A DNA stretch of 64,000 nucleotides from JBPESN01 sp051710625. Its GTDB lineage: Bacteria > Pseudomonadota > Gammaproteobacteria > Enterobacterales > Enterobacteriaceae. The translations under genes and the position numbers were made by a program. Where the stretch lies: the NCBI RefSeq assembly GCF_051710625.1, contig NZ_JBPESN010000001.1, forward strand, positions 61,064-125,063, written 5' to 3'. This document shows positions 1 to 10,409 of this stretch, in pieces. The notes beneath the pieces are model-generated. The model worked only from the letters and a program-made list of their open reading frames with translations. It was not told where the DNA came from and ran no database searches. The first letter of the stretch is position 1. Every line of letters starts with the position of its first letter.

Positions 1-882
1 GTATTGCCGTTGGCCAGGCGTTGGGCGCTGCCCATATAGAGCGAGAAAAAGGCCGGCGGCAGCGGGTCGCTGTATTGCCAGGTAATGTTGCCGTTGCTCA
101 GATCGAACTCCAACGCCTTAGAGTGCGGCGAGGTGGCACCGGCCGGCCCGCGCACAGGTTGCCGTATCAAAACCCAGTATCGTACCGCTCACGGTCTGCA
201 CTGGGGTATGCTGTTGCGCCAGGACATCATGGCCGACATGTCAGGCCACCTCGCCACTGGTGAGGCTGACCGCCGCCACGCCCGACGTGCCGCGCAAACT
301 CATCAGCACCAATTCCTCCGGCGTCAGGGACAGACCATTGATCATGGGTTAATGGTGGCGATCAAAGATAGTGTGGACCGGAAAGTCCTTCAGTCGCAGG
401 TGTTGCCAGGAGCGCCACTCCCAAACGATTTCCCCGGCGCGGTTAACTTCACGCACCACGTCTTCCTGAATAACGTCATCGGGTGCATCGCGGGGTTGGT
501 CGCCACCGCAGATGCGCGCGGCAATCTCCGCCGGGATAGGTTCCGCGGCGGTGTAAAGTAAATTGCCATTGGCCAGCCATCGGGCATCGTGGTGGTGGTA
601 GATATCCTCGTAATGCCAAACGATGTCGCCTGCGGGGGTGACTTCATAAAAATCGCCGCCGTGCCAGATATCCCAGGCCGGGTACAGCGTGGCAGAGGTA
701 GCACAGCTACCGTTATAACTAAGATTGCCATTTGGCAGGATCACCGCATCGCGCCCCGGCCGCACCGGTAAGTGCCATTGATGGGCTATTTCCCCCGCGC
801 TGCGCTGCCGGTTGTTCAGAGTCAGGCCAGTGGCGCGCCGGCGAATGATTACCTGATCGCAGGCGGTTGCGGTTTGGGACAT
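1..882 (-). pseudogene. Arylsulfotransferase-family (ASST) protein, broken and cut by the window edge
   Basis: The first 177 codons (882 down to 349) read cleanly and carry the repeated beta-propeller signature of the ASST family: WDIWHGGDFYEVTPAGDIVW and HDARWLANGNLLY. Beyond the TAA near 350 the homology continues in the same frame (MINGLSLTPEELVLMSLRG, then GEVA followed by a TGA where Trp is expected). It resumes in another frame near the edge (KALEFDLSNGNITWQYSD, RLANGN). Two in-frame stops and a frameshift make it a pseudogene. The family moves sulfate groups between phenolic compounds. A LacI-type regulator gene lies divergently upstream, so the pair was probably an inducible unit. The 3' end lies outside the window. 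Confidence 0.75.
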
Positions 883-914
883 AGTGGCTCCGAATGAGGC
901 CCGATTAGGGCGAT

Positions 915-926
915 TAAAACGTTTTA
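915..926. promoter_or_regulatory. Palindromic operator candidate, near the ASST gene
   Basis: The 12-bp palindrome TAAAACGTTTTA has a central CG, the usual form of LacI-family operators. It lies 33 bp upstream of the ASST start, in the divergent intergenic region shared with a LacI-family gene. Its role as the binding site of that regulator is inferred. Confidence 0.5.
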
Positions 927-990
927 CTACGCAAGCGAAAAAAACGCGTTATGCCTGTTTTTAAGGCTAACAAGAGGCGCTATATATTTT

Positions 991-1008
991 TAGTAAAACC
1001 TTTTACTA
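991..1008. promoter_or_regulatory. Second palindromic operator candidate, near the LacI-family gene
   Basis: TAGTAAAA-CC-TTTTACTA is a perfect inverted repeat of 8-bp arms with a 2-bp centre. Its core (TAAAA..TTTTA) matches the palindrome at 915-926. Two similar sites about 75 bp apart between divergent genes suggest joint control of the sulfotransferase and autoregulation of the LacI-family gene. Confidence 0.5.
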
Positions 1009-1101
1009 TTGATCCTGTCAAGACGCGGTTAAGTGAAAATTTTGTATAATTAAATATTATTTAATGCATAAGTAAATTCGATGACGCCAAGGAAAATGAT
1101 C

Positions 1102-1973
1102 ATGTCCGCGGCTAAGCCGTCCGGGGGTCTTACCCGTTGTGCCACGCTCATTGATGTCGCCCGCCGGGCCGACGTATCGCCCGCGACCGTCTCCAATGCT
1201 ATCAACGGACGGCGATATGTGGAGGCAGGTAGGCGTCTGCGCATCGAAGCGGCGATTACCGAGCTGGGCTATATCCCCCCCAATCTACGCGCCCGCGGTC
1301 TGCGCACCAGCAAAACTAATACGATTGCGCTTTTCTCGTCAATGCCTTCTGCCGTTTCTTCCGGGCCCGCCAAACTGGGTTTCATGATGGAAGTGGCGAT
1401 GACTGTGGCCCTGGCGGCGTTATTATTAGACCATCTTACCGCCAGCGGCGCGCGCAATATCGTGCTTTTTATCGGCGATACCGGCCGCAGCGCTTATCAG
1501 GAGACCGAGCGGTGCTATCTGCGCTACGCCGCACAGCGGGGTATTGCGCCATGCCTCTACCGGTTGAACGAAGCCGATGGCGAACAGGCGGGATTTCAAG
1601 CGGCGATGGCGCGCTGCACCGAGAAGCGCCGCAGGTGGATGGCGTCCTGATTCTGGTCGACACGTTTGCCACCGGCGCGGTGCGCGCCTTTAACCAATTG
1701 GGGGTGTCAATTCCTGAACATATGCGAATCGCGACCCGCTATGACGGTATCCGCGCCCGGGAAACCTGGCCGGGGTTGACGGCGGTCAATTTGCATCTGG
1801 ATGAGGTAGCGAGGTTGACCATCGAACAACTTTTCATGGCAATGTCCGGTCAGTCTCCTCAGCGGCCGTGCCAGAACCGGAGCGGAGAATTAGTCATCAG
1901 ACGTTCCACCTGCATTGGCGCACGGATAACCCCGGCCGCGGACGAGGCGTCAGGTTTTGGGCGCCCATCCTGA
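1102..1973 (+). pseudogene. LacI-family transcriptional regulator, frameshifted and internally deleted
   Basis: The N-terminus is a classic LacI helix-turn-helix: TLIDVARRADVSPATVSNAI, followed by the hinge region with LGYIPPNLRARGLRTSKTN. The ATG at 1102 is preferred over in-frame ATGs at 1081 and 1096 because AAGGAA sits about 7 bp upstream. The sugar-binding domain is damaged. After MMEVAMTVALA the sequence jumps to ALLLDHLTASGARNIVLF, so a long internal piece is missing compared with 330-residue family members. A frameshift near 1620-1640 moves the rest (VDGVLILVDTFATG, IPEHMRIATRYDGI) to another frame. It faces the ASST gene across an intergenic region with two palindromes. Confidence 0.85.
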
Positions 1974-2397
1974 GCACAGGGGGATGGGCCGGGAAATTGG
2001 CCTTTGCCACGTTGCATTTTCCCACATAATCCATGCCAGAAGCGGTGATATCAAAAAAGGCGCCCGTGATCCGTCTATCTTCCAGGGCGGCAATGGACGT
2101 ATCTGTCAATGATGCGGCGATAACGCGCCGGTTTATCCTGCGACATAAAAGGCATTCCTGACCTTATTTTCTCTCTCGGGCGGGCGCTGTCAGGCGCGTT
2201 TATTCTGTTAAGGATATTTCCCTTCGCGCTGAAGAGTGTCATTTAACTTATTGTTTATGTTTAGTTTTATATTGATCCATTGCTAATGCCTTTCGCAGTG
2301 AAAGGGTTTTATTCAGCTATTGAGTTGATAGATGCAATGAATTAGCCGCTTTAGCCGCTGCGCCGTAAAGTGGGCTCAGAGTTCCCTTTCCTTTACC
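1974..2397. other. Gene-poor interval before the catalase gene
   Basis: No gene can be supported here. A 70-codon open frame on the minus strand (2109-1897) overlaps the LacI remnant and resembles nothing I recognise. The last 150 bases are AT-rich and probably hold the catalase promoter, but no clear -35/-10 pair stands out. Confidence 0.4.
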
Positions 2398-3875
2398 GTG
2401 AGCCTGAATAATATGAAAAATAAAACGCTGTTAACTACCGCCAGCGGTATCCCGGTGGCCGATAATCGGAACTCCCGATCCGCCGGAGCGCGGGGGCCAT
2501 TGATGCTGGACGATTTTCATCTGGTGGGAAAACTGGCCCATTTTAACCGTGAAGTAATTCCCGAGTGGCGCGTGCATGCCAAAGGGTCCGGCGCCTATGG
2601 AACGTTTCGCGTGACGCAGGACATCCGCCGGCTGACCACCGCGTCGCCCTTTGAGCACATCGGCAAAGAGACGCCGGTATTACTGCGTTTTTCAACCGTG
2701 GGCGGCGAGCGGGGCTCGGCGGATACCGAGCGGCATCCGCGCGGTTTTGCGCTGAAATTTTATACTGAACAGGGTAACTGGGATGTGGTAGGTAATAATA
2801 CATCGGTCTTTTTTATCCGCGATCCGCTGAAATTCCCTGATTTTATCCACACCCAAAAACGGGATCCGGCGACGAATCTGAAATCCCCCCCCCCAGATGA
2901 TGTGGGACTTCTGGTCTTTGTCGCCGAAGTCATTGCATCAGGTCACCATTTTGTTCTCCGATCGCAGTATTCCCGATGGTTACCGTTTTATGCACGGTTT
3001 CGGCAGGCATACCTATAGCCTGATCAATGCTGATGGCGAGCGTGTGTTTATTAAATGGCATTTTAAAACGCTTCAGGGCATCAAAAACCTGACGGTGGAA
3101 GAGGCCTGCCGTCTGGCGGGCGGCGATCCGGATTGTGCACAGCGCGATCTGTTCAGCGCTATTGAGCGGGGCTGGCGGGTTCGCATCCAGCTCGTGACCG
3201 AGCAGGAAGCCGCACAGCGTCAGGAAAATCCGTTCGATGTCACCAAAGTTTGGTCGCAGAAAACTCATCCGTTGCAGGAGGTGGGTATCCTGGAACTTAA
3301 TCGTAACCCGAACAACTATTTCGCGGAGGTCGAACAGGCGGCATTCGCGCCCAGCAATGTGGTACCCGGCATCGGGCCTGTCGCCGGATAAGATGCTGCA
3401 AAGGCGGGTGTTCGCCTATGGCGCCGCCCAACGTTACAGCATCGCCACCAATTACCAGCAGCTACCGGTAAACGCGCCGCGCTGCCCCTATCACAATTAC
3501 CAGCGTGACGGCGCCATGCATTTTGACGCTAACGGCGGCGGAACGCCTAATTACGAGCCGAACAGCCATGCTACCGCGCCGCAGCAGGCACTCGGGTTCA
3601 GGGAGCCACCGCTGAATTTCAGCAGCGCGGCGGATCGTTATGACCATCGCGTGGATGAAGATTATTACAGCCAGGCGGGTGACCTTTATCGATTGATAGA
3701 CGCACAGCAGAAAACGCTGCTGACGGCCAATCTGGTCAGGGCCTTGGCGCCGGTAATCCGGGACGTCCAACTGCGACAAATTGCGCATTTCCTGCGGGCG
3801 GATGTTGATTACGGCCGCGCGGTGGCGCAAGGCCTGGGAATTGAAGACGAGATACTAACCTCGGCCGGCGTTTAA
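2398..3875 (+). pseudogene. katA: Monofunctional heme catalase, two frameshifts
   Basis: Strong match to clade 3 monofunctional catalases, which convert hydrogen peroxide to water and oxygen. Frame 1 holds LAHFNREVIPEWRVHAKGSG with the essential His, FSTVGGERGSADTERHPRGF and the distal Asn in VVGNNTSVFF. Translation leaves frame at a run of ten C (2885-2894). Frame 2 gives MMWDFWSLSPKSLHQVTILF through FAPSNVVPGIGP. A second shift near 3385 leads to frame 3 with RRVFAYGAAQRYS, the heme-ligand Tyr region, and the normal C-terminus. All domains are present and about 480 codons align, so decay is recent. Possible starts are GTG 2398 or ATG 2413, with the latter closer to family N-termini. Confidence 0.93.
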
Positions 3876-4118
3876 AAGATCTCGGCGCCGGCGTCGAGTG
3901 GAGGTGAGTGAGCGAGCGCGACGTCATCGGTGAGACCGATAGTCGCCAGGGTGGCGCCGGGGGTGCTGATGTCTTACAGGGTAGGTGTTGGCGCCACGGG
4001 CGTCTCGCAGGCGAGCGCGCCAGCGCTCGCCAGGCTTAGGGCGATTGACTCGTGCACGCGCTTTCAGGACAGACAGGTTGCGTGGTCGTTAACCCCCGGA
4101 GCCGCTTTTCAGACTGTC

Positions 4119-4565
4119 CTAACTGTGGTCGAGGTAGCGGGTGCCGCGGCCATCCTCCGGCGGTAGAGTACCGGCAGGCAGCTTGTCGCGTCGCCCGCGC
4201 GGAAAAAGCTGCATAATGGCTAGCGCCCACCACGGCCAGCCCAACTGCGTTAGCGCCTGCAAAAATGCTGCCGAAGGCACTGATACCTGTCCTTGGGAAA
4301 TATAGGCGATGGTGTTGAAATCATCCGTCGGTAAACTGACCCAGCGCAGCAAATCCTGACCTGGCGGCGACTGGACGGTGGCGAGCCGAAGAGGTTGACG
4401 ACGGTCAATACGCATCAAAAACCGTATCAATCGGCGGCGCAACACACACTCGCCGTCAAACAATATGACCCGGTCGCCGGCGGACAGATGGGGAGGCGGG
4501 AATCCGCGCTGATTTTTAATAAGATATAGCTTCGGTCGATTGGGACGGTGTGTGGCTTCCCTCAT
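4119..4565 (-). pseudogene. DCC-family thiol-disulfide oxidoreductase remnant (DUF393)
   Basis: The frame shows the DCC-family layout: RVILFDGECVLRRRLIRFL, LRLATVQSPPGQDLL, SVPSAAFLQALTQLGWPWW and LFPRGRRDKL. The family is named for a DxxCxxC motif. Here only the first Cys remains because the second is lost in GECVLRRR. The C-terminal segment that should follow RRDKL (usually ending RYxxFG) is replaced by unrelated sequence, suggesting a frameshift near 4190. It was probably a small redox protein and is unlikely to be active. Confidence 0.7.
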
Positions 4566-4624
4566 AAGCCCCCCCTGACTACGATTGATGCGCCGCGGTA
4601 GAAAGCGCGGCGCAACCTCGGTCG

Positions 4625-5942
4625 TTAGCCCTGAAAATCCCGCATTACCGCCCGTTTAAAATCGCTCATCGGATAAAAACCGGCGACATCCAGGGGGCAA
4701 CCCTCAATGACGAGCGTAACGCGCCGCGGCGGTGACGCCAGCGACAGCGCACGGTCATTACGGATTTCCCTGCTGGTGGGATAGACGTATTCGATCTTCA
4801 TCAAATCCCGGTTTTGTTTATCATCATCCCAGCGCTGAAACACAATTGCAGCACTGATTGGCGTGCGTTCAAACTGATCCGGTAGCTGATAATTGCGCAC
4901 TTTCATCGCCGCCAGCAGCGAGGCGATGTTAGAGTCGTGGCCGGCCAGCAGCGTCAACACCGCGTGTTGGGCTGCATGCTGACGTGCTCCTTGAGCGGGT
5001 TGCGCATTGAGCGCGCCGGCGATAAAGGTCAAGAGCGGTTTTGCCGCATTGGCGGCGATGGAGGGGGAGCCGAACAACGTTTCATGGTACAGGTTCTTTA
5101 TCGCTTCCAACTGGCGCCATTGCGCCGCGGTGGTTATTTTACCCCAGCCGGCATCGCGTAGCGGAAAACCTTCGTAGTATTGCAGCATAAAAGCGTTAGA
5201 AGCGCCGATGCCGGTGCGCAAGGGACCGCTAATGGCCGGCTCTTTACCCTGTTCCAGCACCACCGAGGACGTCTGTGTCGCGAGGCTACACCGTTTGTCG
5301 CGCTGGCAGGCCTGACTTTGTGGGTAATCCAGCGCCTGTTCCAGTAATTGATAATTAGGTTTCAGCCGCGCATTCAGGCCATCAACGCCGCCAGGTCCGG
5401 CATGCTCGGCAATAGAGTTCAGCGCCGCAGTTTTGAAGTCTTCGGTCACTGCGGCGGTGATAATGGGGTTGAAGGTGGGATCCATCGTGCCCACCGCCGC
5501 TTGATGGTTAACCGAAATACCGCAGCCAGGAAACGCGCCGTCGAGGAAGAATTTGGCGGTATCAATGGTGCGCGGCGGGCTGTTGGCGTAGGCGAATACC
5601 TCGCCCCCCTCAGGATAGCCGTGTTTGCCGAACAAATGATTTTGCGCCAGCCACCCATTCCTGGAAGTAGTGTCCGACATGATTTTCCACCTTGCCGCCC
5701 TTGGGCGTAAGCAGTCCCCCTTGGGTTTGCCATGTTGGCCAGTGGTATGGCGTTGCTTCCGCCAGCGCGTCGCCATAATTAACCAGCGGGGCGCGGATGC
5801 CGTGCCGGCTAAGCGCCAGAACCCGCACCAAATGGTAGCTTGCCGGTGTAGCAGCGGCAGGCTCTGCCGCCTGCGAAGGCGCGGTGGCGAAAAACGTCAG
5901 GGTCAATAACGCGGTAGGCAGGCAGGACAACACTTTTGTCAT
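4625..5942 (-). pseudogene. agp: Periplasmic glucose-1-phosphatase (histidine acid phosphatase), one frameshift
   Basis: The sequence aligns along its length with E. coli Agp. A signal peptide starts at ATG 5942 (MTKVLSCLPTALLTLTFFA, cleavage near AQA-like SQAAEP). The catalytic motif reads LSRHGIRAPL, as in other histidine acid phosphatases, where E. coli Agp has RHN. Then come PFxxGHYFQEW-like residues, FPGCGISVNHQ, GTMDPTFNPIIT and the proton-donor motif LAGHDSNIASLL. A frameshift near 5650-5660 separates the N-terminal 98 codons from the rest. One Cys of the C-terminal disulfide region has become Tyr (DVAGFYPM). The enzyme releases phosphate from glucose 1-phosphate in the periplasm. Decay appears recent. 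Confidence 0.9.
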
Positions 5943-6298
5943 AAACGTTTTCCATTCATCATGAAAAGGCCGTACGGGCGGAAAGGATAAGCGTAGGTTG
6001 CAGACTCGCGAAGCTCCAGCATAATGGATAATCGGGTAAATAGAGGGATCCTTGTCACACCGCGGCACCCTGACCTGTGTGGCCACCCCCAGCGAGCGTC
6101 CACGGCAGCGACTGTGTCTGCTTGGCCGCAACCAGCGCGCCCGTCACCGCTGCCACAGCGCCCCGAATATTACAATCTGACACGGTGATGGTGACAATGG
6201 CTAATCCACCCGACACCGCGACCATCGCTCTGGCTGATGCCAGGCGGCACCAGCGCTGTCGTGGTCGTAGTTTTTCCGGCGCTTACCCCCGGATGCCG
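5943..6298. other. Intergenic interval upstream of agp
   Basis: About 350 bases between the agp start and the 3' end of the acetyltransferase pseudogene. Open frames here have no recognisable similarity. The agp promoter is expected in the first 100 bases but I cannot pick out a convincing one. Confidence 0.35.
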
Positions 6299-6851
6299 TT
6301 AGCGCACAGCGATTGGCGGCAATGGCGCTTCGGTTTCTTTAGGTTGGGCGGGGGTCGGCAGCATCAGCTGATAAAAGGCCAGATCCAGGCCGCGGCCAAA
6401 TTTATAGGCGACGTGATTTAGGATGCCGCTATGGCGGAAGCCGGCCCGTTCGTGCAGGCGAATGCTGGCCTGATTTGTGCTGTCGATACCGCCAACCAAA
6501 ACATGAACACCCTGTTGTGCGGCGGCGCTAATTAACGCCTTGTAGCAGCTGCTGGCTCAGACCGCGGCCGCGGTAAGCCTGATGCAGGTAAAGGGAATGT
6601 TCCACGGTATAGCGATAGGCTGGCCAGGCGCGGAAGGTGCCATAGCTTGCGAAACCGGCTAATTCCCCCGCATCGGTTTGCAGGCCGATTACCGGAAATG
6701 GACCGCTGGCCTTGGCCGCAAACCATGCCGTCATGCTGGCGCAAGTGCGCGGACGATAATCATACAGCGCGGTGGAATGAACAATAGCCTCATTGAAAAT
6801 AGCCAGCATGGCATCGGCGTGCCGGGTGTCCTGACAGGTCATCAATTGCAT
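6299..6851 (-). pseudogene. GNAT N-acetyltransferase, phosphinothricin/methionine-sulfone type, one frameshift
   Basis: Resembles the MnaT/Pat group of GNAT enzymes, which acetylate amino-acid analogues. Frame 1 (6851-6528) reads IFNEAIVHSTALYDYRPRT, then FASYGTFRAWPAYRYTVEHS and the acetyl-CoA loop QAYRGRGLSQQLLQ. After a frameshift near 6530 the normal C-terminus continues (VGGIDSTNQASIRLHERAGF, then LDLAFYQLML). Together the pieces make the usual length of about 170 residues. An XRE-cupin regulator pseudogene starts 75 bp away in the opposite direction, an arrangement common for this enzyme family. Confidence 0.85.
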
Positions 6852-6925
6852 AAGGAGGTTTCTCCACGTTGTCTATTCCACTATAATAAATATTATTCCA
6901 CTAAATTAATCAAGGATCCACCGTC

Positions 6926-7487
6926 GTGTCAATTGATCATCTCATCGCCGCGCGTTTGCAGCGGCTGCGTAAACTTCAGGGGTTGACCATCGAGACGCTG
7001 GCGGCCAAATCGGGCGTGAGTCGCGGGATGATTTCAAAAATCGAAGGCGGGACAGCAGCCCCAGCGCGCGCAAGTGTTGGGTAAATTGGCGGCCGGACTG
7101 GGCGTATCGTTAACGGCATTGCTCATTGACGAAAAGAACGGCAGCGACGACGAGTTATTGCGGCCTTGAGATAAACAAAGCGTATGGCGCGATCCTGCGA
7201 CGGGCTATCTTCGCCGCGAGGTGACGGAGCGCGAGGCCGACTCGGGGCTGGAATTGGTGGAGATTACGCTGCCACCCGGCGTCAGCGTCAGCTACCCCCG
7301 CTGGAGTTCGTCCCCCTACCGGCAGCGATTAAAGCTGGTGACGGGTGTGCTGGAGGTAACCTACGGTGAACGCCATTATACTTTTTCCGCCGGAGATTGT
7401 TTGAGGTTTGACGTTGATTTACCTCTTGATTTTAGCAATCCGGGCGTTCAGGACTGCCGTTATTTACTAGCGATAGCGGTCAAATAA
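6926..7487 (+). pseudogene. XRE-cupin transcriptional regulator (SutR/YdcN type), broken
   Basis: GTG at 6926 opens a helix-turn-helix domain: RLQRLRKLQGLTIETLAAKS, then GVSRGMISKIE. A frameshift near 7045 moves the expected RRDSSPSAQVLGKLAAGLGV to the next frame. An in-frame TGA follows LLRP at about 7168. The cupin half is intact: TEREADSGLELVEITLPPG, YPRWSSSPYRQRLKL, AGDCLRFDVDLPL. Proteins of this form repress a neighbouring gene and sense small ligands through the cupin fold. Its divergent partner here is a dead GNAT gene. Confidence 0.85.
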
Positions 7488-7578
7488 TGACACCATCCGG
7501 AAGATAAGCTTAAGACGGCGCCGCCAACGACGCTGCCGCGACATGCCTGACTTAACCAACGATGGGTGCATACGCCCA

Positions 7579-8227
<649 letters not shown>

Positions 8228-8228
8228 C

Positions 8229-8298
8229 ACCGGATGCCGCCGACCGGACCTTTTGGTTGCACCGTAGGAAGGGAAAATTGCCGTCGGCGGCATCCGGT
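8229..8298. repeat. 16-bp inverted repeat between convergent genes
   Basis: ACCGGATGCCGCCGAC (8229-8244) and its exact complement (8283-8298) are separated by 38 bases. They lie between the stop of a plus-strand gene and the stop of a minus-strand gene. The likely role is a bidirectional stem-loop that ends transcription or protects mRNA ends. The GCCGGATG-type core also recalls REP elements. Confidence 0.5.
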
Positions 8299-8310
8299 CG
8301 GGGACGACCG

Positions 8311-8797
8311 TTAATCGGCCGACAGTACCCGCTGCAAAAAGGTACTGGTGCGGGGCTGCTGCGGATGGGAAAAAATCTGTTCCGCCGGGCCGAAACCCAC
8401 GACGCGGCCATGATCCATCACCACCACTTGATCCGCCACCTGGCGGGCAAATCCCATCTCATAGGTGACCACAATCATGGTCATGCCCTCTTTGGCCAAC
8501 AGCTTCATCACGCCAAGTACTTTGCCGACCAGCTCAGGATCCAGCGCCGACGTCGGCTCATCGAACAGCATCACTTCCGGCTGCATGGCCAGCGCGCGCG
8601 ATGGCGACCCGCTGTTTCTGTCCGCTGGACAGGCTCGCGGGCATTGCCTGCGCCTTTTGCTCCAGGCCTACTTTACCCAATAACGTCATCGCACGTTCGT
8701 GGGCGTCGATCATCGACAGCCCCAACAATTTGCGCGGGCCAATGGCGACATTGTCCAGCACCGAAAGATGGAGAAATAAATTGAAGGATTGAAACTG
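8311..8797 (-). pseudogene. Polar amino-acid ABC transporter ATPase (GlnQ type), 5' truncated and frameshifted
   Basis: The C-terminal two thirds of a GlnQ/HisP-like ATPase remain: FNLFLHLSVLDNVAIGPRKL, signature LSSGQKQRVAIARA, Walker B VMLFDEPTSALDP and the C-terminal FLQRVLSAD. The H-loop His is Tyr here (VVTYEMGFARQ). A frameshift near 8600 splits the frame between the signature and Walker B. The N-terminus with Walker A is missing. Homology ends about 8797-8800, where Mu-like prophage DNA begins, so the gene was probably cut by prophage insertion or a later rearrangement. No permease gene is nearby. Confidence 0.85.
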
Positions 8798-8921
8798 ATA
8801 GGACGTAAGATATTTAAAAGGAAAACGTGCGATAGATGTGGATCTACCTAGGACAGGTTACGGTAATTAAGTTTCACTATGTGAAACAAGAAACGGTCAT
8901 CCAGACGGCTTATCTGTATCT

Positions 8922-9269
8922 TCAAACAGACTGCCCTGAATGCGAGCCAGCTCTTTTTTTAACCCGCTTCACCACGGAATAAATCCACTGTAGCGAGACT
9001 TTATATTTACGCGTTAGCGCGTGATAGTTATGGCCGTTGAAGTCAGCAAATATTTCCCGGTCACGCTGGTTGACTTTCCATATCAGCTCCATCGGGAAAT
9101 AGACATTTTGCCCTCCCCAGACCGCTATCATCTGACTGGCGACGGCATCGCCTATCTGGCTGGCAACGGCGGGGTCAACGTCGATAATCTGCCAGACAGT
9201 CTGGGCAGTGTGCTCGGCCAGCTCAACCAGTAACTCTGGCCCTTTGCTAGGAAAGGTATTCTCTAGCAT
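8922..9269 (-). CDS. mor: Mor, middle-operon transcription activator (Mu-like)
   Basis: A 115-residue protein of the Mor/C family, which binds phage middle promoters and recruits host RNA polymerase for late expression. The family helix-turn-helix end is clear: QRDREIFADFNGHNYHALTR, then KYKVSLQWIYSVVKRVKK. ATG 9267-9269 is chosen because it overlaps the last bases of the gemA frame, the usual coupling in Mu-like phages. An upstream GTG at 9299 would only add gemA-coded residues. The frame is intact. It is the last gene of the first early module and lies next to the left prophage edge, not next to the lysis genes it should activate. Confidence 0.85.
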   Translation of the reverse strand: MLENTFPSKGPELLVELAEHTAQTVWQIIDVDPAVASQIGDAVASQMIAVWGGQNVYFPMELIWKVNQRDREIFADFNGHNYHALTRKYKVSLQWIYSVVKRVKKRAGSHSGQSV

Positions 9270-9685
9270 GATGTTGCCCTCGCTACACGTTTTTGCCACT
9301 GCTTGAGTTTCTCGATAACCTGGCCGGCCTGTTCGCTATCCAGCTAGTAAGGCGAATCACAACCGGTTTCCCGTTTAACAAAGTGGGCAAGGGCTGTTGC
9401 TGGCGCATCCCGGACAATGCCCTCGCGAGCCATTGTCTGCCATAGAGGTTGCATTTTTTGGATTTGAGCACGGTCAGTCTGCTTTTTTGTACTGGCGTGA
9501 TGGAGTTGGATACGAAAGTCTTTAGCTTTCAGCGCGTTTAACATCTGAGCCAGTTGAGCGATATTCAGGGCTTTTGCCGATGTTTTCCCGATTAGCCTCT
9601 GCAGCATCTGGCGGTAAGTCGTGTCGTCCAGCTTGAGATTGTGGGTGACAATATGGATTAACTGCAGGTATTTTTGTCGGGTCAT
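9263..9685 (-). pseudogene. gemA: GemA/gp16-like regulatory protein (DUF1018), one in-frame stop
   Basis: Reads MTRQKYLQLIHIVTHNLKLD, TYRQMLQRLIGKTSAKAL and MQPLWQTMAREGIVRD, the DUF1018 pattern of Mu GemA, a phage early protein that alters host gene expression. A TAG at 9344-9346, after CDSPY, cuts the frame. The same frame then continues with DSEQAGQVIEKLKQWQKRVA, typical of the family C-terminus, ending just inside the mor start. Only one point mutation separates it from an intact gene. Confidence 0.8.
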
Positions 9686-9821
9686 CGGTGGCGTCCTTTA
9701 TCGTCGTGGTTGGGGTCAGGGTTCCTTATGCTACGGGCAAAAAATAATCCTTCAGGGTTTGAAGAATTATAGAATAAATATCGTTATTGTACAATTGAAT
9801 GGTTTATATGCCGATTTTCTG

Positions 9822-9980
9822 CTATGACTTCTTCACGCAAATTGCCCAAGCATCAATATCCTTGAACGTTTCAAATTTTTCTGCAAACAGTCTGGCGGCC
9901 TGTTGATAAGCGGTTTCCGTGTCAAATTCCTGTGTGTGCAGGGAAGAAAAAGCATTATCGGCATAAGGACTGGCGTACAT
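9822..9980 (-). CDS. Small phage early protein, 52 residues
   Basis: Starts MYASPYADNAFSSLHTQEFD and ends DIDAWAICVKKS. The frame is complete, with a low-complexity-free composition and a central helix-prone part (AYQQAARLFAEKFETFKD). It lies in the early module between a zinc-ribbon remnant and gemA. I do not recognise the family. Short proteins at this position are common in Mu-like phages and are usually of unknown function. Confidence 0.5.
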   Translation of the reverse strand: MYASPYADNAFSSLHTQEFDTETAYQQAARLFAEKFETFKDIDAWAICVKKS

Positions 9981-10017
9981 GGTCAAAATTAATATCTACA
10001 TGGTGATCTCCTCTTCG

Positions 10018-10251
10018 TTAATCGGCGGGTTTATTGAAATTGTGGGGCGTGACCGGCGAATTTGCCGTGATACGTTTTAGTGGCACGATATCCCAGTTAA
10101 GTGCCCAGGTGCTATACGGCTATCCGCAGTGAGGACAAGCCAATAGCAGGTCAATTCCCCACTCGCCGCTTTCCGGTTGTTAAGTAATCTCGGCCTGGGT
10201 AGGATTCAGGTGGCGGGTTGCCTGATGGCAGCTGATGCAGGTAATGCACAT
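10018..10251 (-). pseudogene. Small zinc-ribbon protein of the phage early module, two in-frame stops
   Basis: Reading from ATG 10251 gives MCITCISCHQATRHLNPTQA, a CxxCxxCH metal-binding start, and further on LLLACPHCG, a second Cys pair. TAA after EIT and TAG after PHCG interrupt the frame, which otherwise continues for 78 codons to a TAA at 10018. Two Cys pairs about 35 residues apart suggest a zinc ribbon. Its 5' end overlaps the preceding 67-residue frame by 46 bases, which may itself reflect decay. Confidence 0.55.
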
Positions 10252-10409
10252 AATGTGTTTTCCTTATCTAAGAGTTCGGCCAATATCTCGAAGGCATTTT
10301 GAAATTCACAATACGCAGCGGCAGAATAATCTGCCTGCAGATGATGCCGGGCGCGGTTAAAGCGTTTTTCAATCTGACGGCGCAGATGTTTTATTTCCTG
10401 ATAGCTCAT
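10206..10409 (-). CDS. Small phage early protein, 67 residues
   Basis: Starts MSYQEIKHLRRQIEKRFNRA and is largely helical (ADYSAAAYCEFQNAFEILAE). The ATG overlaps the stop codon of the C5 methyltransferase frame (ATGA), so translation was coupled. I do not know the family. The last dozen residues (ALPASAAIRQPAT) overlap the zinc-ribbon frame and may be an out-of-frame tail created by a small indel. Confidence 0.5.
   Translation of the reverse strand: MSYQEIKHLRRQIEKRFNRARHHLQADYSAAAYCEFQNAFEILAELLDKENTLCALPASAAIRQPAT

Noticed and set aside
1897..2109. 70-codon minus-strand frame after the LacI remnant
   Set aside because: No known motif, overlaps the LacI pseudogene, and has no ribosome-binding site of note.
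4937..5710. Plus-strand frames opposite agp
   Set aside because: Shadows of the agp gene, whose minus-strand homology is strong throughout.
8870..8900. TTTCAC-TAT-GTGAAA palindrome as Mu-type phage end
   Set aside because: Suggestive position near the prophage edge, but no matching copy was found at the other edge, so it cannot be called an attachment end.
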